The notes under the pieces: model-generated | What the model saw: only the letters and a program-made list of their open reading frames with translations | The model's database searches: none | What the model was told of the DNA's origin: nothing | Made by a program: the position numbers and the translations under genes | NCBI RefSeq assembly: GCF_050589625.1 | Contig: NZ_JBNGOP010000008.1 | Coordinates: forward strand, 62,001-126,000 | Direction of reading: 5' to 3' | DNA: 64,000 bases | Source of the DNA: Pelagihabitans sp947500445 | GTDB lineage: Bacteria; Bacteroidota; Bacteroidia; Flavobacteriales; Flavobacteriaceae | In this document: piece by piece, positions 18,193 to 27,492 of the stretch | Layout: each line of letters starts with the position of its first letter | Position numbering within the stretch: position 1 is the first letter of the stretch

Positions 18193-18212
18193 ATCTTTAA
18201 CAAAAAGCGAGC

Positions 18213-19199
18213 ATGCGACAAGTATTTTTACGAATTGCCATTTTACTGGTCGGACTTCCAGTATTGGCCCAGGAGTATGACCATATTGACAGCAAGGTAA
18301 AAAACTATCCTGATTTTTCCAGTATCGAGCAGTTGTCGATTCGTATTCAAAATGATTTTGATACCGATGCAAATAGGGTACGTGCCGCTTTTGTATGGTT
18401 GACCCACAACATTCGTTATAAATATGAGTTGGACGCTGTTTTTGCCGTCGCACCCGAAATGCTCTATTATTCGGAGTTCGGAAAGCGATATCAAATAGAG
18501 CGCCATCAAAGGAAACTCATCAAGAAGGCCTTTTCCAAAAGGGAAGGCATCTGTAATGAGTATTCCCTAATGTTCGACTATCTCTGTAACGATTTTTCCA
18601 TACCTTCAAAAGTGATTCTTGGACTTACCAAGACGGATATTATGGACGTTTCGGGAAAACGTTTGGTAAAGAACCATAGCTGGAACGCCGTCAAAATAGA
18701 TGGGGAATGGGAACTCTTGGATGCCACTTGGGGCGCCGGATATTATGATAACCGATTGAACAAATTCGTAAAACGGTTTTCGGAACATTATTACCTAACG
18801 CCGCCCGAACTATTTATAAAGCATCATTTTCCTGCCAAGGATTCTTGGCAACTATTGGAAACTCCGGTCGGATTACACCAATTTTTTAGTGCGCCTGTTT
18901 ATTTTCCGGATTATTTTGAAGGCCGTATCAAGGTAATGCCCAATACGGTGGGGCTGGTAAAACTAACCGAAAGTAATAGTTCCACTTTTGAATTTAGTGC
19001 GGTTGCCGATAAACAGAGCATCTATTATGCCTTGGCAGATGAAGGAAAGTTGCGAAAAATGCGCATTCGAAAAAAGAACCAAGGCTTCGTTTCTAAGATC
19101 AAATTTCGAAAACGATTAAAAAAGACAACATACCTCACCATTTATGCGGAAAATAAGGCCGTATTGAATTTTAAGGTAAAACCAAATTTAAAGCAATAA
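18213..19199 (+). CDS. Transglutaminase-like (Cys protease fold) secreted protein
   Basis: A 328-aa protein with a signal peptide (VFLRIAILLVGLPVLAQ) and a transglutaminase-core domain. The catalytic triad is visible: Cys in KREGICNEYSLMFDYLC, His in KNHSWNAVKI and Asp in LLDATWGAGYYD. It most resembles the kyphoscoliosis peptidase-like group. The C-terminal ~100 residues are a beta-rich domain. Probably acts in the periplasm; substrate unknown. Confidence 0.85.
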   Translation: MRQVFLRIAILLVGLPVLAQEYDHIDSKVKNYPDFSSIEQLSIRIQNDFDTDANRVRAAFVWLTHNIRYKYELDAVFAVAPEMLYYSEFGKRYQIERHQRKLIKKAFSKREGICNEYSLMFDYLCNDFSIPSKVILGLTKTDIMDVSGKRLVKNHSWNAVKIDGEWELLDATWGAGYYDNRLNKFVKRFSEHYYLTPPELFIKHHFPAKDSWQLLETPVGLHQFFSAPVYFPDYFEGRIKVMPNTVGLVKLTESNSSTFEFSAVADKQSIYYALADEGKLRKMRIRKKNQGFVSKIKFRKRLKKTTYLTIYAENKAVLNFKVKPNLKQ

Positions 19200-19216
19200 G
19201 GGGCATCCGCGGAACG

Positions 19217-22200
19217 TCAACGTTTTAAGGTAAGGTGCCCCGTAAATTGTATGGGTTTTCCCGTATTTCGATCGATATACCCGGCCCTGTACCAATAGTC
19301 GTTTTCGGGCAGTGTTCGCCCGTTAAAAATACCGTCCCAGCCCGGCCCATTGGGGTCCAAGGATTTTAAAAAGGTACCATAACGATCATATAGCTGTATA
19401 AAAGGTTCCGAAACGGTGGTAGTATCGGAGAATCCTTCAACGTTCCAGGTATCGTGGATGCCATCACCATTGGGGGTAAAAAATTTGGCGGCCCTGATGA
19501 CCAGAAACTCCTCACTATTGACCACGCTTCCACATCCGTTGGTGTTTCGTACATAAACGGTGTGCAATCCTCCGGGAACATCCCTGTACACATTGGAAGT
19601 TTGGTATGGGCCAAAAGGGTCGTCCAAACTATACTCCAAGATATTGTCAAGGGTGTCCGTTCCGAAAGTGTTTACCGTTATCTGATTTGTGGTATTGCCG
19701 TTACCGTTCATGGCCGAAAGGGTTACGGTCACTTCGGTCGGGAGTGCGGGATCGATAATGGTCAATGTAACGGGAATCCTTTCGATACTGGTACATTCCG
19801 ATACCGTTTGTATCGCTTCGGCAAAATAGGTGTAACTCCCGATTTCGGTCTCCGTAGGGGTAAAATCGGGACCGATCGCCAAAAGCGCACCGTCTTCAGC
19901 ACTATCGAACCAATTGATATCATCGCCAAGGCCATCGAAAGGCAGGGACACCGATAGGGTAGGCATGGCTTCACCGAAACAGGTTTGCGCATCTACGGGG
20001 TCTACTGGAGGTGCTATAATAGGGCATGGACAATCTGGTGAAAATACGTCAAACGTTCTTACGCAACTGTTGTTGGCTACTTGTACCTGAAAATCGGTTC
20101 CTGTAGGGATGCCGCTGATGGTAGTTCCGTTAACCGTGAACGACGGGTCTGTCGTCAACGTTCCGTACGGAGCGCTATAGGTAACGGAATAGGTTTGAAG
20201 GTCCGGCGCACATGGTGTTTCTTCTATGGTGAACGTGGGAACAATGTCCGCAATTACCGTTGCCGTGTAGGGATAAGGCGCTACAAAATTGGCCGTACAG
20301 CCCGTTACGGCATCAACAATGGACAATACCTCGAGGGTAACGTCCGCGGTCAGGTCGGGTACGGGTATGGCCGCGGTTCCGGCCCCATCCAGAATACTAG
20401 TGGTTGTAGAAGTTCCACCATCGATAGTAAAGGTTATCGTATCGTTCGGATTGCCCGTAATATTGAAAACGGCTTCACTACCTACGCAAATGCTATTTTC
20501 TTCTGCGGAAATATCGGTGAGTGCGGGAGCGTCGATTAGGGTAAGCGTGGCCGCGGACCGTTGTCGGCACAAATAGTTGGTGGACCATACCTCCACGCGA
20601 TATACGTTATTGTTGTCGGCAGCGGTAGTATCGAACGACAGGGTATTGGAGGTTTCGGCCAACGGCGCACCAAAGGTAGCTCCCCCATCGGTACTGACAC
20701 GCCACTCGTATTGTAAAATGCCACCATTGGTGGCGCTGGCAGCTATGGTAAAGCTCGTTTCGGCGGCAACACAGACGTTCGCATTGGTCAAGGTATTGCT
20801 CAAGCTTACCGTTCCATCGGAACGTACGGCGATATTTTCGGCCAATACATATCCCCCGGCGCCAACAACAAGACCATTGGCATCTACCGTAGGTACGCCC
20901 ACACCAAGAAAACCGTCGTTATCGTCATCGGAATACCCTTCTCCCCCTTCCGTGGCATCGGAACAACCATCGTTGTCCGAATCGAGATCCAGGCAGTCCG
21001 GGGCGCCGTCCCCATCAAAATCAAAAGCGATACGGATATTATCGTAATTCCCCACCCCTTGGTTGTTATCAAAGTCCCCTACATGTGAAATACGGACCAG
21101 TAACAAATTACCGATAGCCGGAGAGCCATCGGGAATGGCAACGGAGAGCTGAAAATCGGTCCAAAGTCCGTTCGGGGTTTCATGTCCCGCTATCACTCTG
21201 CTCGATAAGGGTGTAAACGTACCACCATCATTATAGCCCAACTCCAAGGTCGTTTGGCCGTCGTTTCGGTATAATTTTTCATAATCGATGCCGTCGCCCA
21301 GGGCCACGGTAAGGATGTAGCTGCCCATTTCTATCAGGGCATTTCGGCTAGGGTCCGGCAACTGTGTTATGGTACCGGTACCGTTGATGTAAGCAAATTT
21401 TCCGTTGTCCTGTGGGTTGGGGCCATTGTAAATACCCCTTCCGTCGGTCAAATAATTGGGTGCATAGTTTTCTCCCGTGATGTTGTTTTCAATAGTATTC
21501 TGAACGTTGGCGTAGTGCACTCCAATGGCATTACCGCCGGAACCCGTGGTCTGAACGTCCCAAAAGGTAATGGTTCCATCGGAATACATTTCGTTCGTGG
21601 CCGGGGAAAGGGGGTCGTCAACAATAACCGTACTTTCAAAATCAAAGCCCGTACCTCCGCCGAGTTGACAGCCCTCCATGACATCGTCGATACCGTCGTT
21701 GTCACTGTCCAAATCTCGAATTAGGGTGGGGTCGTCGGATCCGGGAAAGCTGAGGTAGGCGTTCCCGTCTACCACGCCATCATTATCAAAATCGTACTGC
21801 GAGCCATCTACATTGGCATCATAAGTGGCCCATCCGGCTTCCATACCATCGGGCACACCATCGCCATCCGCATCGGGGTCCGCACAGTTTTCGATACCGT
21901 CACTATCCGTATCCAAAAGCAAATGAAAATCATCATAATTTCCGGCATAACCGTTGATCCGGTTAGAGGGATCGTTGTTGATATCGATACCTGAGGTATG
22001 GGATATCTGGATGAGGATTCCTTCTCCCAAGGCCGGACTCGCTGCATCAACGGAAAACGATATCGAAAATTGTGTCCATACGCCTTCGGGAGGAGATAAC
22101 AAGCTTTGTGGGGTGTCCAAAGGGTTGATGGTCAATTCTGCATCAGGGTCGGGAATGGGGGTGAAGTCCCCTGCATTGGTGCCATAGCCCATTTGTACAA

Positions 22201-22681
22201 AGGTAGTACCATCATTGCGAAAGTTATGGAAACTTGCCCCTTCTCCCGCCCAAAAGGTAAAAATGTAACCACTCTCGCTATATACAGCGTTTTGCGCATT
22301 CATAGTAAGCGTTTTGGTTACCGGGGTATAGATGTCTGGCGGAGTGAATAAGGCTTGTGTGTTTACTTTGAGAAATTGGTTGCCATGGGGGGCGTCATCG
22401 TAGTTGGCATTCCCGGATGGAAAATCATGCGTACCCCAACCAAAACCAAAATCATAACCGCTGGCAAGCCAACCTTGCGGCGGTGTGTCGTAGGGCACGG
22501 CATCTTCAAAACTCTGGCTTGGAATCAAAAGTTCGCATTCGTTGGTATCCAGAATGAGGTCGCTATCGGTATCCTGTGCTCGAAACGAAAATGCGCAAAC
22601 CAGAAAAAGCAGCAGAAATAAATAGCCTGTTTTGGTATTAGGACACAAGAGGGAAGAAGCAATCATGTTAAGGGGAAGCAT
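19217..22681 (-). CDS. T9SS type B cargo protein with TSP3-like and Ig-like repeats
   Basis: A 1154-aa secreted surface or extracellular protein. Signal peptide: GYLFLLLFLVCAFSFRAQ. Two long beta-sandwich modules of similar sequence follow, each with DDF-ending segments such as YDDFHLLLD and YDNIRIAFD. They are interspersed with Asp-rich calcium-binding TSP3-like repeats (DTDSDGIENCADPDADGDGV; DSDNDGIDDVMEG; DSDNDGCSDATEGG), then Ig/PKD-like domains. The C-terminal domain FFTPNGDGIHDTWNVEGF...LYDRYG is the gliding-motility-associated (CHU_C, type B) T9SS signal. Start chosen at ATG 22681; ATG 22666 is an alternative. No enzyme domain is seen; an adhesin-like role is likely. Confidence 0.88.
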   Translation of the reverse strand: MLPLNMIASSLLCPNTKTGYLFLLLFLVCAFSFRAQDTDSDLILDTNECELLIPSQSFEDAVPYDTPPQGWLASGYDFGFGWGTHDFPSGNANYDDAPHGNQFLKVNTQALFTPPDIYTPVTKTLTMNAQNAVYSESGYIFTFWAGEGASFHNFRNDGTTFVQMGYGTNAGDFTPIPDPDAELTINPLDTPQSLLSPPEGVWTQFSISFSVDAASPALGEGILIQISHTSGIDINNDPSNRINGYAGNYDDFHLLLDTDSDGIENCADPDADGDGVPDGMEAGWATYDANVDGSQYDFDNDGVVDGNAYLSFPGSDDPTLIRDLDSDNDGIDDVMEGCQLGGGTGFDFESTVIVDDPLSPATNEMYSDGTITFWDVQTTGSGGNAIGVHYANVQNTIENNITGENYAPNYLTDGRGIYNGPNPQDNGKFAYINGTGTITQLPDPSRNALIEMGSYILTVALGDGIDYEKLYRNDGQTTLELGYNDGGTFTPLSSRVIAGHETPNGLWTDFQLSVAIPDGSPAIGNLLLVRISHVGDFDNNQGVGNYDNIRIAFDFDGDGAPDCLDLDSDNDGCSDATEGGEGYSDDDNDGFLGVGVPTVDANGLVVGAGGYVLAENIAVRSDGTVSLSNTLTNANVCVAAETSFTIAASATNGGILQYEWRVSTDGGATFGAPLAETSNTLSFDTTAADNNNVYRVEVWSTNYLCRQRSAATLTLIDAPALTDISAEENSICVGSEAVFNITGNPNDTITFTIDGGTSTTTSILDGAGTAAIPVPDLTADVTLEVLSIVDAVTGCTANFVAPYPYTATVIADIVPTFTIEETPCAPDLQTYSVTYSAPYGTLTTDPSFTVNGTTISGIPTGTDFQVQVANNSCVRTFDVFSPDCPCPIIAPPVDPVDAQTCFGEAMPTLSVSLPFDGLGDDINWFDSAEDGALLAIGPDFTPTETEIGSYTYFAEAIQTVSECTSIERIPVTLTIIDPALPTEVTVTLSAMNGNGNTTNQITVNTFGTDTLDNILEYSLDDPFGPYQTSNVYRDVPGGLHTVYVRNTNGCGSVVNSEEFLVIRAAKFFTPNGDGIHDTWNVEGFSDTTTVSEPFIQLYDRYGTFLKSLDPNGPGWDGIFNGRTLPENDYWYRAGYIDRNTGKPIQFTGHLTLKR

Positions 22682-22949
22682 GTTTACCGAATTTTGTAAT
22701 TCAAAAGTAATATGGTGTAGGATAATTATTGTAAATAATCGTTGTTCTTTTGATTTATGGGATGTCATGCACTTAAAATGCTTTCTATATCTATAATAAA
22801 GCCAGCATCTTGTCTGTTTAAGGTAGCGCCAGTCAATTGATTTTCGCACCGAAACTGAAAAAAGCGGCGATTATCGGTTTAAAACCATGGACAAGGAACA
22901 GGGTGCTCTTTTTTTTGCGCCCAAAAGTAGTCCAATTCGTTTTTTTAAT

Positions 22950-22968
22950 TAACTTTGTATTTCAAAGT
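22950..22968. promoter_or_regulatory. Operator palindrome ACTTTGTATTTCAAAGT overlapping a -7 box
   Basis: Positions 22952-22968 form ACTTTG-TATTT-CAAAGT. TAACTTTG at 22950-22957 matches the TAnnTTTG -7 element perfectly, so a bound repressor would block the promoter. The ATG of the next gene is only 9 bp downstream. The exact reverse complement of this 17-mer occurs at 23967-23983, before the Coq4-like gene. Confidence 0.65.
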
Positions 22969-22976
22969 ACTTTTAC

Positions 22977-23582
22977 ATGGACTCGAATAAATACTTAGAA
23001 GACATTACCGAAATAAAGAGTATGATGAGCCGTTCGTCGCGCTTCATTTCATTGAGCGGCCTTTCCGGAATTTTGGCGGGGGTGTATGCGTTGATCGGCG
23101 GTTACTTGGGCTATTTGATCTTGTATCCCAGTTTTTGGAAGTTTGATACCTATGAAGAAATTCAACTGACCTTATTGGCCGTGGCGCTTGGAGTGGTGGT
23201 ATTCGCCGTGCTGACCGCAATGCTGTTGACCTTTCGGAAGGCAAAACGTAGCGGGGAGAAGATATGGAACGTTTCGTCCAGAAGGTTGTTGGTGAACTTT
23301 TTGATTCCCTTGGGGGCGGGCGGTATTTTTGTATTGTTATTACTGCGCTTGGAGTATTGGATGTTGATCGCACCTGCTACCTTGTTGTTTTATGGGATGG
23401 CCTGTTTAAATGCCAGCAAATATACTTTTGGGGACGTACGTTACCTGGGTATTACCAATATTGTTTTAGGGTTGTTGGCAACCTATTTTACGGGATACGG
23501 CCTCCTGTTCTGGATTTTAGGTTTTGGTGTGTGCCACGTGTTATACGGAAGTATGATGTATTTTAAATATGACAGGCGATAG
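22977..23582 (+). CDS. Membrane protein, 201 aa, unknown
   Basis: Five or so predicted transmembrane segments (SLSGLSGILAGVYALIGGYLG; LTLLAVALGVVVFAVLTAML; LLVNFLIPLGAGGIFVLLLL; and two further). The N-terminus YLEDITEIKSMMSRSSRFISL is an amphipathic soluble head. Such proteins commonly sit directly upstream of a small winged-helix regulator in Flavobacteriia. Role unknown. The ATG lies immediately after an operator-like palindrome, and the wHTH gene follows after 77 bp. Confidence 0.75.
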   Translation: MDSNKYLEDITEIKSMMSRSSRFISLSGLSGILAGVYALIGGYLGYLILYPSFWKFDTYEEIQLTLLAVALGVVVFAVLTAMLLTFRKAKRSGEKIWNVSSRRLLVNFLIPLGAGGIFVLLLLRLEYWMLIAPATLLFYGMACLNASKYTFGDVRYLGITNIVLGLLATYFTGYGLLFWILGFGVCHVLYGSMMYFKYDRR

Positions 23583-23659
23583 TCAGGAAAAGCGTATTGG
23601 TCGTTTGGCCGACCGGCACGGTAGGGCCATAGGAAAAAATAGTTGAGAAAAGGGCATAC

Positions 23660-23950
23660 ATGAGTTTGATCGATAACATAAACAAGGCTTTTGACCATCG
23701 CATCCGTTTGGGGATCATGAGCGTTTTGATGGTGAACGACCATGCCGATTTTAAGATGTTAAAGGAGCTGTTGGAGGTTACCGATGGTAATTTGGCAAGC
23801 CACACAAAGGCATTGGAAAAGGTGGGTTACATCAGTGTGGAAAAGCAGTTTATCGGTCGAAAACCGAACACCAGATATGCAGCCACCCGATCAGGGAAAA
23901 CAGCCTTTAAAAAGCATATTGAAGCGTTGGAAAAATTGATCGGAAAATAA
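23660..23950 (+). CDS. Small winged-helix transcriptional regulator
   Basis: A 96-aa protein of the wHTH DNA-binding family related to MarR/ArsR (PF13601-like): DHRIRLGIMSVLMVNDHADF, recognition region TDGNLASHTKALEKVGYI, and wing FIGRKPNTRYAATRSGKTAF. It is a dimeric regulator without a visible sensor domain. Two identical, opposite-facing palindromes flank this gene and its upstream neighbour, so it is the likely binder (inference). Confidence 0.88.
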   Translation: MSLIDNINKAFDHRIRLGIMSVLMVNDHADFKMLKELLEVTDGNLASHTKALEKVGYISVEKQFIGRKPNTRYAATRSGKTAFKKHIEALEKLIGK

Positions 23951-23965
23951 ATTTTTTTATCTATT

Positions 23966-23984
23966 TACTTTGAAATACAAAGTA
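23966..23984. promoter_or_regulatory. Second operator palindrome TACTTTG-AAATA-CAAAGTA
   Basis: Positions 23967-23983 are the exact reverse complement of the 17-mer at 22952-22968; here the arms extend to 7 bp. Both sites are followed by ACTTTT. It sits 16 bp before the ATG of the Coq4-like gene, so a second promoter under the same control is likely. Confidence 0.65.
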
Positions 23985-24000
23985 CTTTTAAATTTTTATT

Positions 24001-24456
24001 ATGAGAGCATTTATATTGGAAGCCCTTTACGAGTGGAGCAAGGCGCCCTATCAAAAATATTTTAAGGGAGATGCCGCTTGGCAGCTGACCGCTAACGATT
24101 TGTTGCGGTACCCGGAGCAATCCCTTGGCTTTCATTTAGGATGTTTTTTACTGAAACATCATTTTGAAATACAACCGAAATTGGAAAGTCATGATGTATT
24201 TCATGTACTCACTGGCACGGGTACATCGGTTCCGGAGGAGGTAAGCATGCAATATTACTTATGGGGCAACGGTAAGCGGAGTGCTTATTTGGTAGCGGTG
24301 GTGGTGTTGGGCACATTGCTCTATCCCGATGAGATCAAACGGTTTATCCGCGCTTTTCGGAAGGGAAAAAGGGCATTGCCCTTTCATCAGCTTCACTTTT
24401 TTAAGCTCTTGGGCCAGCCAATCAACTCCATCAAAACAGCCTTCGCAATACAATAA
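24001..24456 (+). CDS. Coq4-like protein
   Basis: A 151-aa protein. The motif HDVFHVLTGTGTSVPEE fits the Coq4 metal site HDxxH-x11-E exactly, and the flanking text SMQYYLWGNGKRS and a C-terminal helix resemble Coq4-type proteins (ubiquinone biosynthesis scaffold; recently linked to C1 decarboxylation/hydroxylation in ubiquinone synthesis). Flavobacteria use menaquinone, so the partner substrate here is unclear. Under a shared operator with the wHTH regulator. Confidence 0.72.
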   Translation: MRAFILEALYEWSKAPYQKYFKGDAAWQLTANDLLRYPEQSLGFHLGCFLLKHHFEIQPKLESHDVFHVLTGTGTSVPEEVSMQYYLWGNGKRSAYLVAVVVLGTLLYPDEIKRFIRAFRKGKRALPFHQLHFFKLLGQPINSIKTAFAIQ

Positions 24457-24466
24457 AACCACAATA

Positions 24467-24610
24467 ATGAAACGAAGATTCAAATATGTACTCAATTATA
24501 CCAATTGCTACTTAAAATGCGCCTTAGATAACGAAGTTGCTTTTTCATTTACTGCCGCGGTAAGGGTTTTGCATAGCCATAGCTACACCAAACGCTTACA
24601 AGAAAAGTAA
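24467..24610 (+). CDS. Small hypothetical protein, 47 aa
   Basis: Starts 10 bp after the Coq4-like gene with ATG AAA CGA AGA and ends 7 bp before the next gene, so the spacing fits an operon gene. Basic N-terminus (MKRRFKYVLNY), one HSHSYTKRL tail. No domain recognised. The tight packing is the main support; it could also be untranslated. Confidence 0.4.
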   Translation: MKRRFKYVLNYTNCYLKCALDNEVAFSFTAAVRVLHSHSYTKRLQEK

Positions 24611-24617
24611 ATGGACA

Positions 24618-24926
24618 ATGAACAAGTTAGATTGGCCCATTTTAAGTAGCAATTGGTATTACAGGGCAGTGCAGGCCGCTTTAGGCAGTTTTTGCATCGG
24701 GGTCCTTTGTGTTTTACGCTGCAAGGGCAGCGGTGATAGCGGTCTGGTCGGTATCGGTTTTTGGTGTATGGTACTGGCCGCGGTGGTCAATACCATTTTT
24801 TTACTGATGGTAACGGTCCATGGCGTTTTCCGTTTTACCGCGTATCGCGAACATGGTATCGCCCTGGGGGCGGTAGTGCCCAACATGCTCTTGGTTTGGT
24901 ATTATTTACCTATTGAACTCATTTAA
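24618..24926 (+). CDS. Small membrane protein, 102 aa
   Basis: Three hydrophobic segments (AALGSFCIGVLCVLRC; GIGFWCMVLAAVVNTIFLLMV; IALGAVVPNMLLVWYYL). No motif recognised. It follows the 47-aa frame by 7 bp and is probably in the same transcript. A short inverted repeat TCCCGA/TCGGGA lies downstream at 24935-24950 and may contribute to transcript ending. From 24951 to 25113 I see no gene. Confidence 0.6.
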   Translation: MNKLDWPILSSNWYYRAVQAALGSFCIGVLCVLRCKGSGDSGLVGIGFWCMVLAAVVNTIFLLMVTVHGVFRFTAYREHGIALGAVVPNMLLVWYYLPIELI

Positions 24927-25113
24927 ACTTTTTTTCCCGAACTGTCGGGAGGCTAAAAAATTACCCTTTACAACCCTGTTTTTACCTTTTTTTCCTTTCG
25001 TAGCCCTGCTATGAAACTCAAAAAAGTCTTCAACAGGCCTTTAAATCAATAATTTTCGCTTCAATCCAAAAAGTCTAAACGAGTTCATTGTTTAATTCTA
25101 ATTACAGCAAAAT

Positions 25114-26508
25114 GTGCGTTATCAAATTCGTGCGTTATCGGCTTCTTTCTTGTTCAGTTGGTTGTTTTACGGTAAAAGTTTTGGCGTTAATGTGTTATTA
25201 ATGGCCCTTATAGTAGTTGTTCTGTTATGTACCGTCCGCAATTGGAAAACCATTCCATGGCGGTATGCCATTGCATACTTGTTTACCGCGATTATGGTAT
25301 TCATGGATGCCTCACCCTTCCATATATTGGTGCACCTGTTGTGTTTTGCCGCTTTTATCGGTACTACGGTGACCGTAAAAACTTCCTTGTACATTGCCAC
25401 TTTTATCGGTTTTGTCCAGTCCTTTTTTGGTTATGCACTGGACTATATAACATTACGGGGGAAACTTAAAACGGTGCGCCCGGGAACGACCAAAAATATT
25501 GGCACCTATGTTTTGGGGGCGGCGATCAGTATTTTGGCCATTTGTTTGTTCACTTGGTTATATAGCACGGCCAACCCGGTATTCGAGGCATTGGTACAAC
25601 AGGTCGATTTTAGTGTTTTGAGCTTACCAAGGCTAGTTTTCACCCTATTGGGGTACTTGTTGTTCCTGAATATCGGAACGTCGCGGCATCTGGAGGAACT
25701 GGTGGCTTTTGATGCCAATTGTGAAAACGCACTCAAGGCTCCTGACAAAGCGTTCTTGAGCGCGCGGGCCGGTACGCTAAAAAAGGAGTATACCGTCGGT
25801 ACCATGGTCCTGGGTGTTTTAAACGTATTGTTGCTGCTGTTTTTAACTACCGATGTGATATACCTGACAGGCCCGTCCATATCGGACAACGCCGCGTATT
25901 CCAGTTCGGTGCACCAAGGAGTGTATGCATTGGTGTTTTCTATTGCAATGGCCATCGGTACCATTTTATATTTCTTTAGGGGAAACCTCAATTTTTTTAA
26001 TACCAATGGCGCCCTACGGAAGTTGACCTATACCTGGTTGGTATGCAACCTGATACTGGTATTGACCACTTGGTACAAAAACTGGATGTACGTTGCCGCA
26101 TTGGGACTTACCTACAAACGGATCGGGGTGTTTGTCTATCTCCTGCTCACCGTATCCGGCCTTATTACCACCTATGTCAAGGTAGCACATATTAGAAGTT
26201 TTTGGTACCTGGTACGTAGCAATACCGTCGTTTTTTTCAGTGTTTTGGTTTTGGCGACGGGCGTACCCTGGGATCGGACGATTACCTGGTACAATCTAAA
26301 TCAGGTCGCTCGTCCCGATATTGCTTATTTGCTCGGTTTGAAAAACGGGCATTTACCGCAATTGTTCCGATACGGAAAAACGCATAGTGACCGTTTGATG
26401 CTGGATCAACAAACGACGATCAATGAACGTTACACCGATTTTGTGTTGGCGGAAAAAGAAAAAACGTGGCAGGAATATACCTGGTACCAATTGATGAAAA
26501 AACAATAG
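25114..26508 (+). CDS. DUF4173/DUF4153-like polytopic membrane protein
   Basis: A 464-aa protein with about 11-12 predicted membrane helices. TWLYSTANPVFEALV is the hallmark of the DUF4173 family (FxxLYxxANPVF). The C-terminus has a soluble HSDRLMLDQQTTINERYTDF segment. Function unknown. The start appears to be GTG at 25114; ATG at 25112 is out of frame. It is followed 1 bp later by another membrane protein gene, so the set is an operon. Confidence 0.82.
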   Translation: MRYQIRALSASFLFSWLFYGKSFGVNVLLMALIVVVLLCTVRNWKTIPWRYAIAYLFTAIMVFMDASPFHILVHLLCFAAFIGTTVTVKTSLYIATFIGFVQSFFGYALDYITLRGKLKTVRPGTTKNIGTYVLGAAISILAICLFTWLYSTANPVFEALVQQVDFSVLSLPRLVFTLLGYLLFLNIGTSRHLEELVAFDANCENALKAPDKAFLSARAGTLKKEYTVGTMVLGVLNVLLLLFLTTDVIYLTGPSISDNAAYSSSVHQGVYALVFSIAMAIGTILYFFRGNLNFFNTNGALRKLTYTWLVCNLILVLTTWYKNWMYVAALGLTYKRIGVFVYLLLTVSGLITTYVKVAHIRSFWYLVRSNTVVFFSVLVLATGVPWDRTITWYNLNQVARPDIAYLLGLKNGHLPQLFRYGKTHSDRLMLDQQTTINERYTDFVLAEKEKTWQEYTWYQLMKKQ

Positions 26509-26509
26509 T

Positions 26510-26803
26510 ATGGATCCACTGTTTCGCCATGGTATCAACAAATACATCGCCTATGCCGCCATTGGGAATATAGCCATCATTAACCTAATGGTGCTCCTGT
26601 ACCAAATGGTGGATACCCTGGGCATGCGCTACCTGGTACTCGCTTATTTGGTGTTTTCGATCGTTTTTATCTGCTTTACCACCTTTGCGATGTTCGTGAA
26701 TACTTTGGCGAGTTTGAAAGATAATCAAGAACACTTGATGGCCTTTTTTCTTTCCATTTTCCATGGAGCACAATTGTATATCACCTTAACCTATTTTATC
26801 TGA
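26510..26803 (+). CDS. Small membrane protein, 97 aa
   Basis: Three membrane segments (YAAIGNIAIINLMVLLYQMV; LVLAYLVFSIVFICFTTFAMFV; LMAFFLSIFHGAQLYITLTYF). The start is 1 bp after the stop of the DUF4173 gene, and its stop overlaps the next start by 1 bp (TGATG). The tight packing argues for a functional unit with its neighbours. No function can be assigned. Confidence 0.72.
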   Translation: MDPLFRHGINKYIAYAAIGNIAIINLMVLLYQMVDTLGMRYLVLAYLVFSIVFICFTTFAMFVNTLASLKDNQEHLMAFFLSIFHGAQLYITLTYFI

Positions 26804-27492
26804 TGTTTACAAAAACTACTTTACTATCGAGCGCCTTCCGAATAAGGGGCGCATGGAGCTCCCTTTTTGGTTTTGTGTTGTTTTGTTTATGCCTGTTATT
26901 GTTTCGGATATGGTTGACGGGGCGTTTCTTTTTTCTTTTCCTGGTTTGGAACTTGTTCCTGGCCATTGTACCCTACTTGTGCACCAGCTTCCTAAGGCTT
27001 CGCCGATGGCGGAACATGCGAACCATCCCCTTTTTTACGGTACTGGGCTGTTGGTTGCTTTTTTTGCCGAACAGTCCGTATATCATTACCGATCTGATCC
27101 ACCTACAGAACGAGCTGTCCGTTTTTCCCTGGTACGATCTTTTTTTGGTCTTTGTTTTTGCGTTTACCGGACTACTTTTCGGAATACTATCGCTTTGGGA
27201 CGTATATCAAATGCTTCGAGAGCGGTATTCGGAAGCATTTTCCAAGGTCTGCCTGTTTATCGTTTGTTTCTTATGTGGATATGGTATTTACCTCGGACGG
27301 TTCTTGCGCTTCAATTCATGGGACGTGGTCAGCGATCCGCTCGCTTTGGCATTGGCCATTGGAAATAGTATGGGGGAACCGCGCATGTGGTTCGTTACCT
27401 TGGCTTTTGGCGGGTTTTTATCCCTATTGTTACTATGGGGAACCGCAATGATGCGAACGATAGGGCGTACGGTCAGCAGCAGTTCCGATTGA
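26803..27492 (+). CDS. DUF1361 membrane protein
   Basis: A 229-aa protein with six predicted helices. The DUF1361 signature is visible as LLFLPNSPYIITDLIHLQ and GYGIYLGRFLRFNSWDVV. Family function is unknown. Stop/start overlap with the previous gene indicates translational coupling. It converges with a minus-strand gene and overlaps it by 20 bp. Confidence 0.87.
   Translation: MFTKTTLLSSAFRIRGAWSSLFGFVLFCLCLLLFRIWLTGRFFFLFLVWNLFLAIVPYLCTSFLRLRRWRNMRTIPFFTVLGCWLLFLPNSPYIITDLIHLQNELSVFPWYDLFLVFVFAFTGLLFGILSLWDVYQMLRERYSEAFSKVCLFIVCFLCGYGIYLGRFLRFNSWDVVSDPLALALAIGNSMGEPRMWFVTLAFGGFLSLLLLWGTAMMRTIGRTVSSSSD

Noticed and set aside
20081..21047. Long plus-strand ORFs opposite the T9SS type B gene
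   Set aside because: Shadows of the minus-strand coding frame, with atypical composition.
24935..24950. Terminator TCCCGA/TCGGGA
   Set aside because: The stem is only 6 bp, and the T-run stands before rather than after it on the plus strand.
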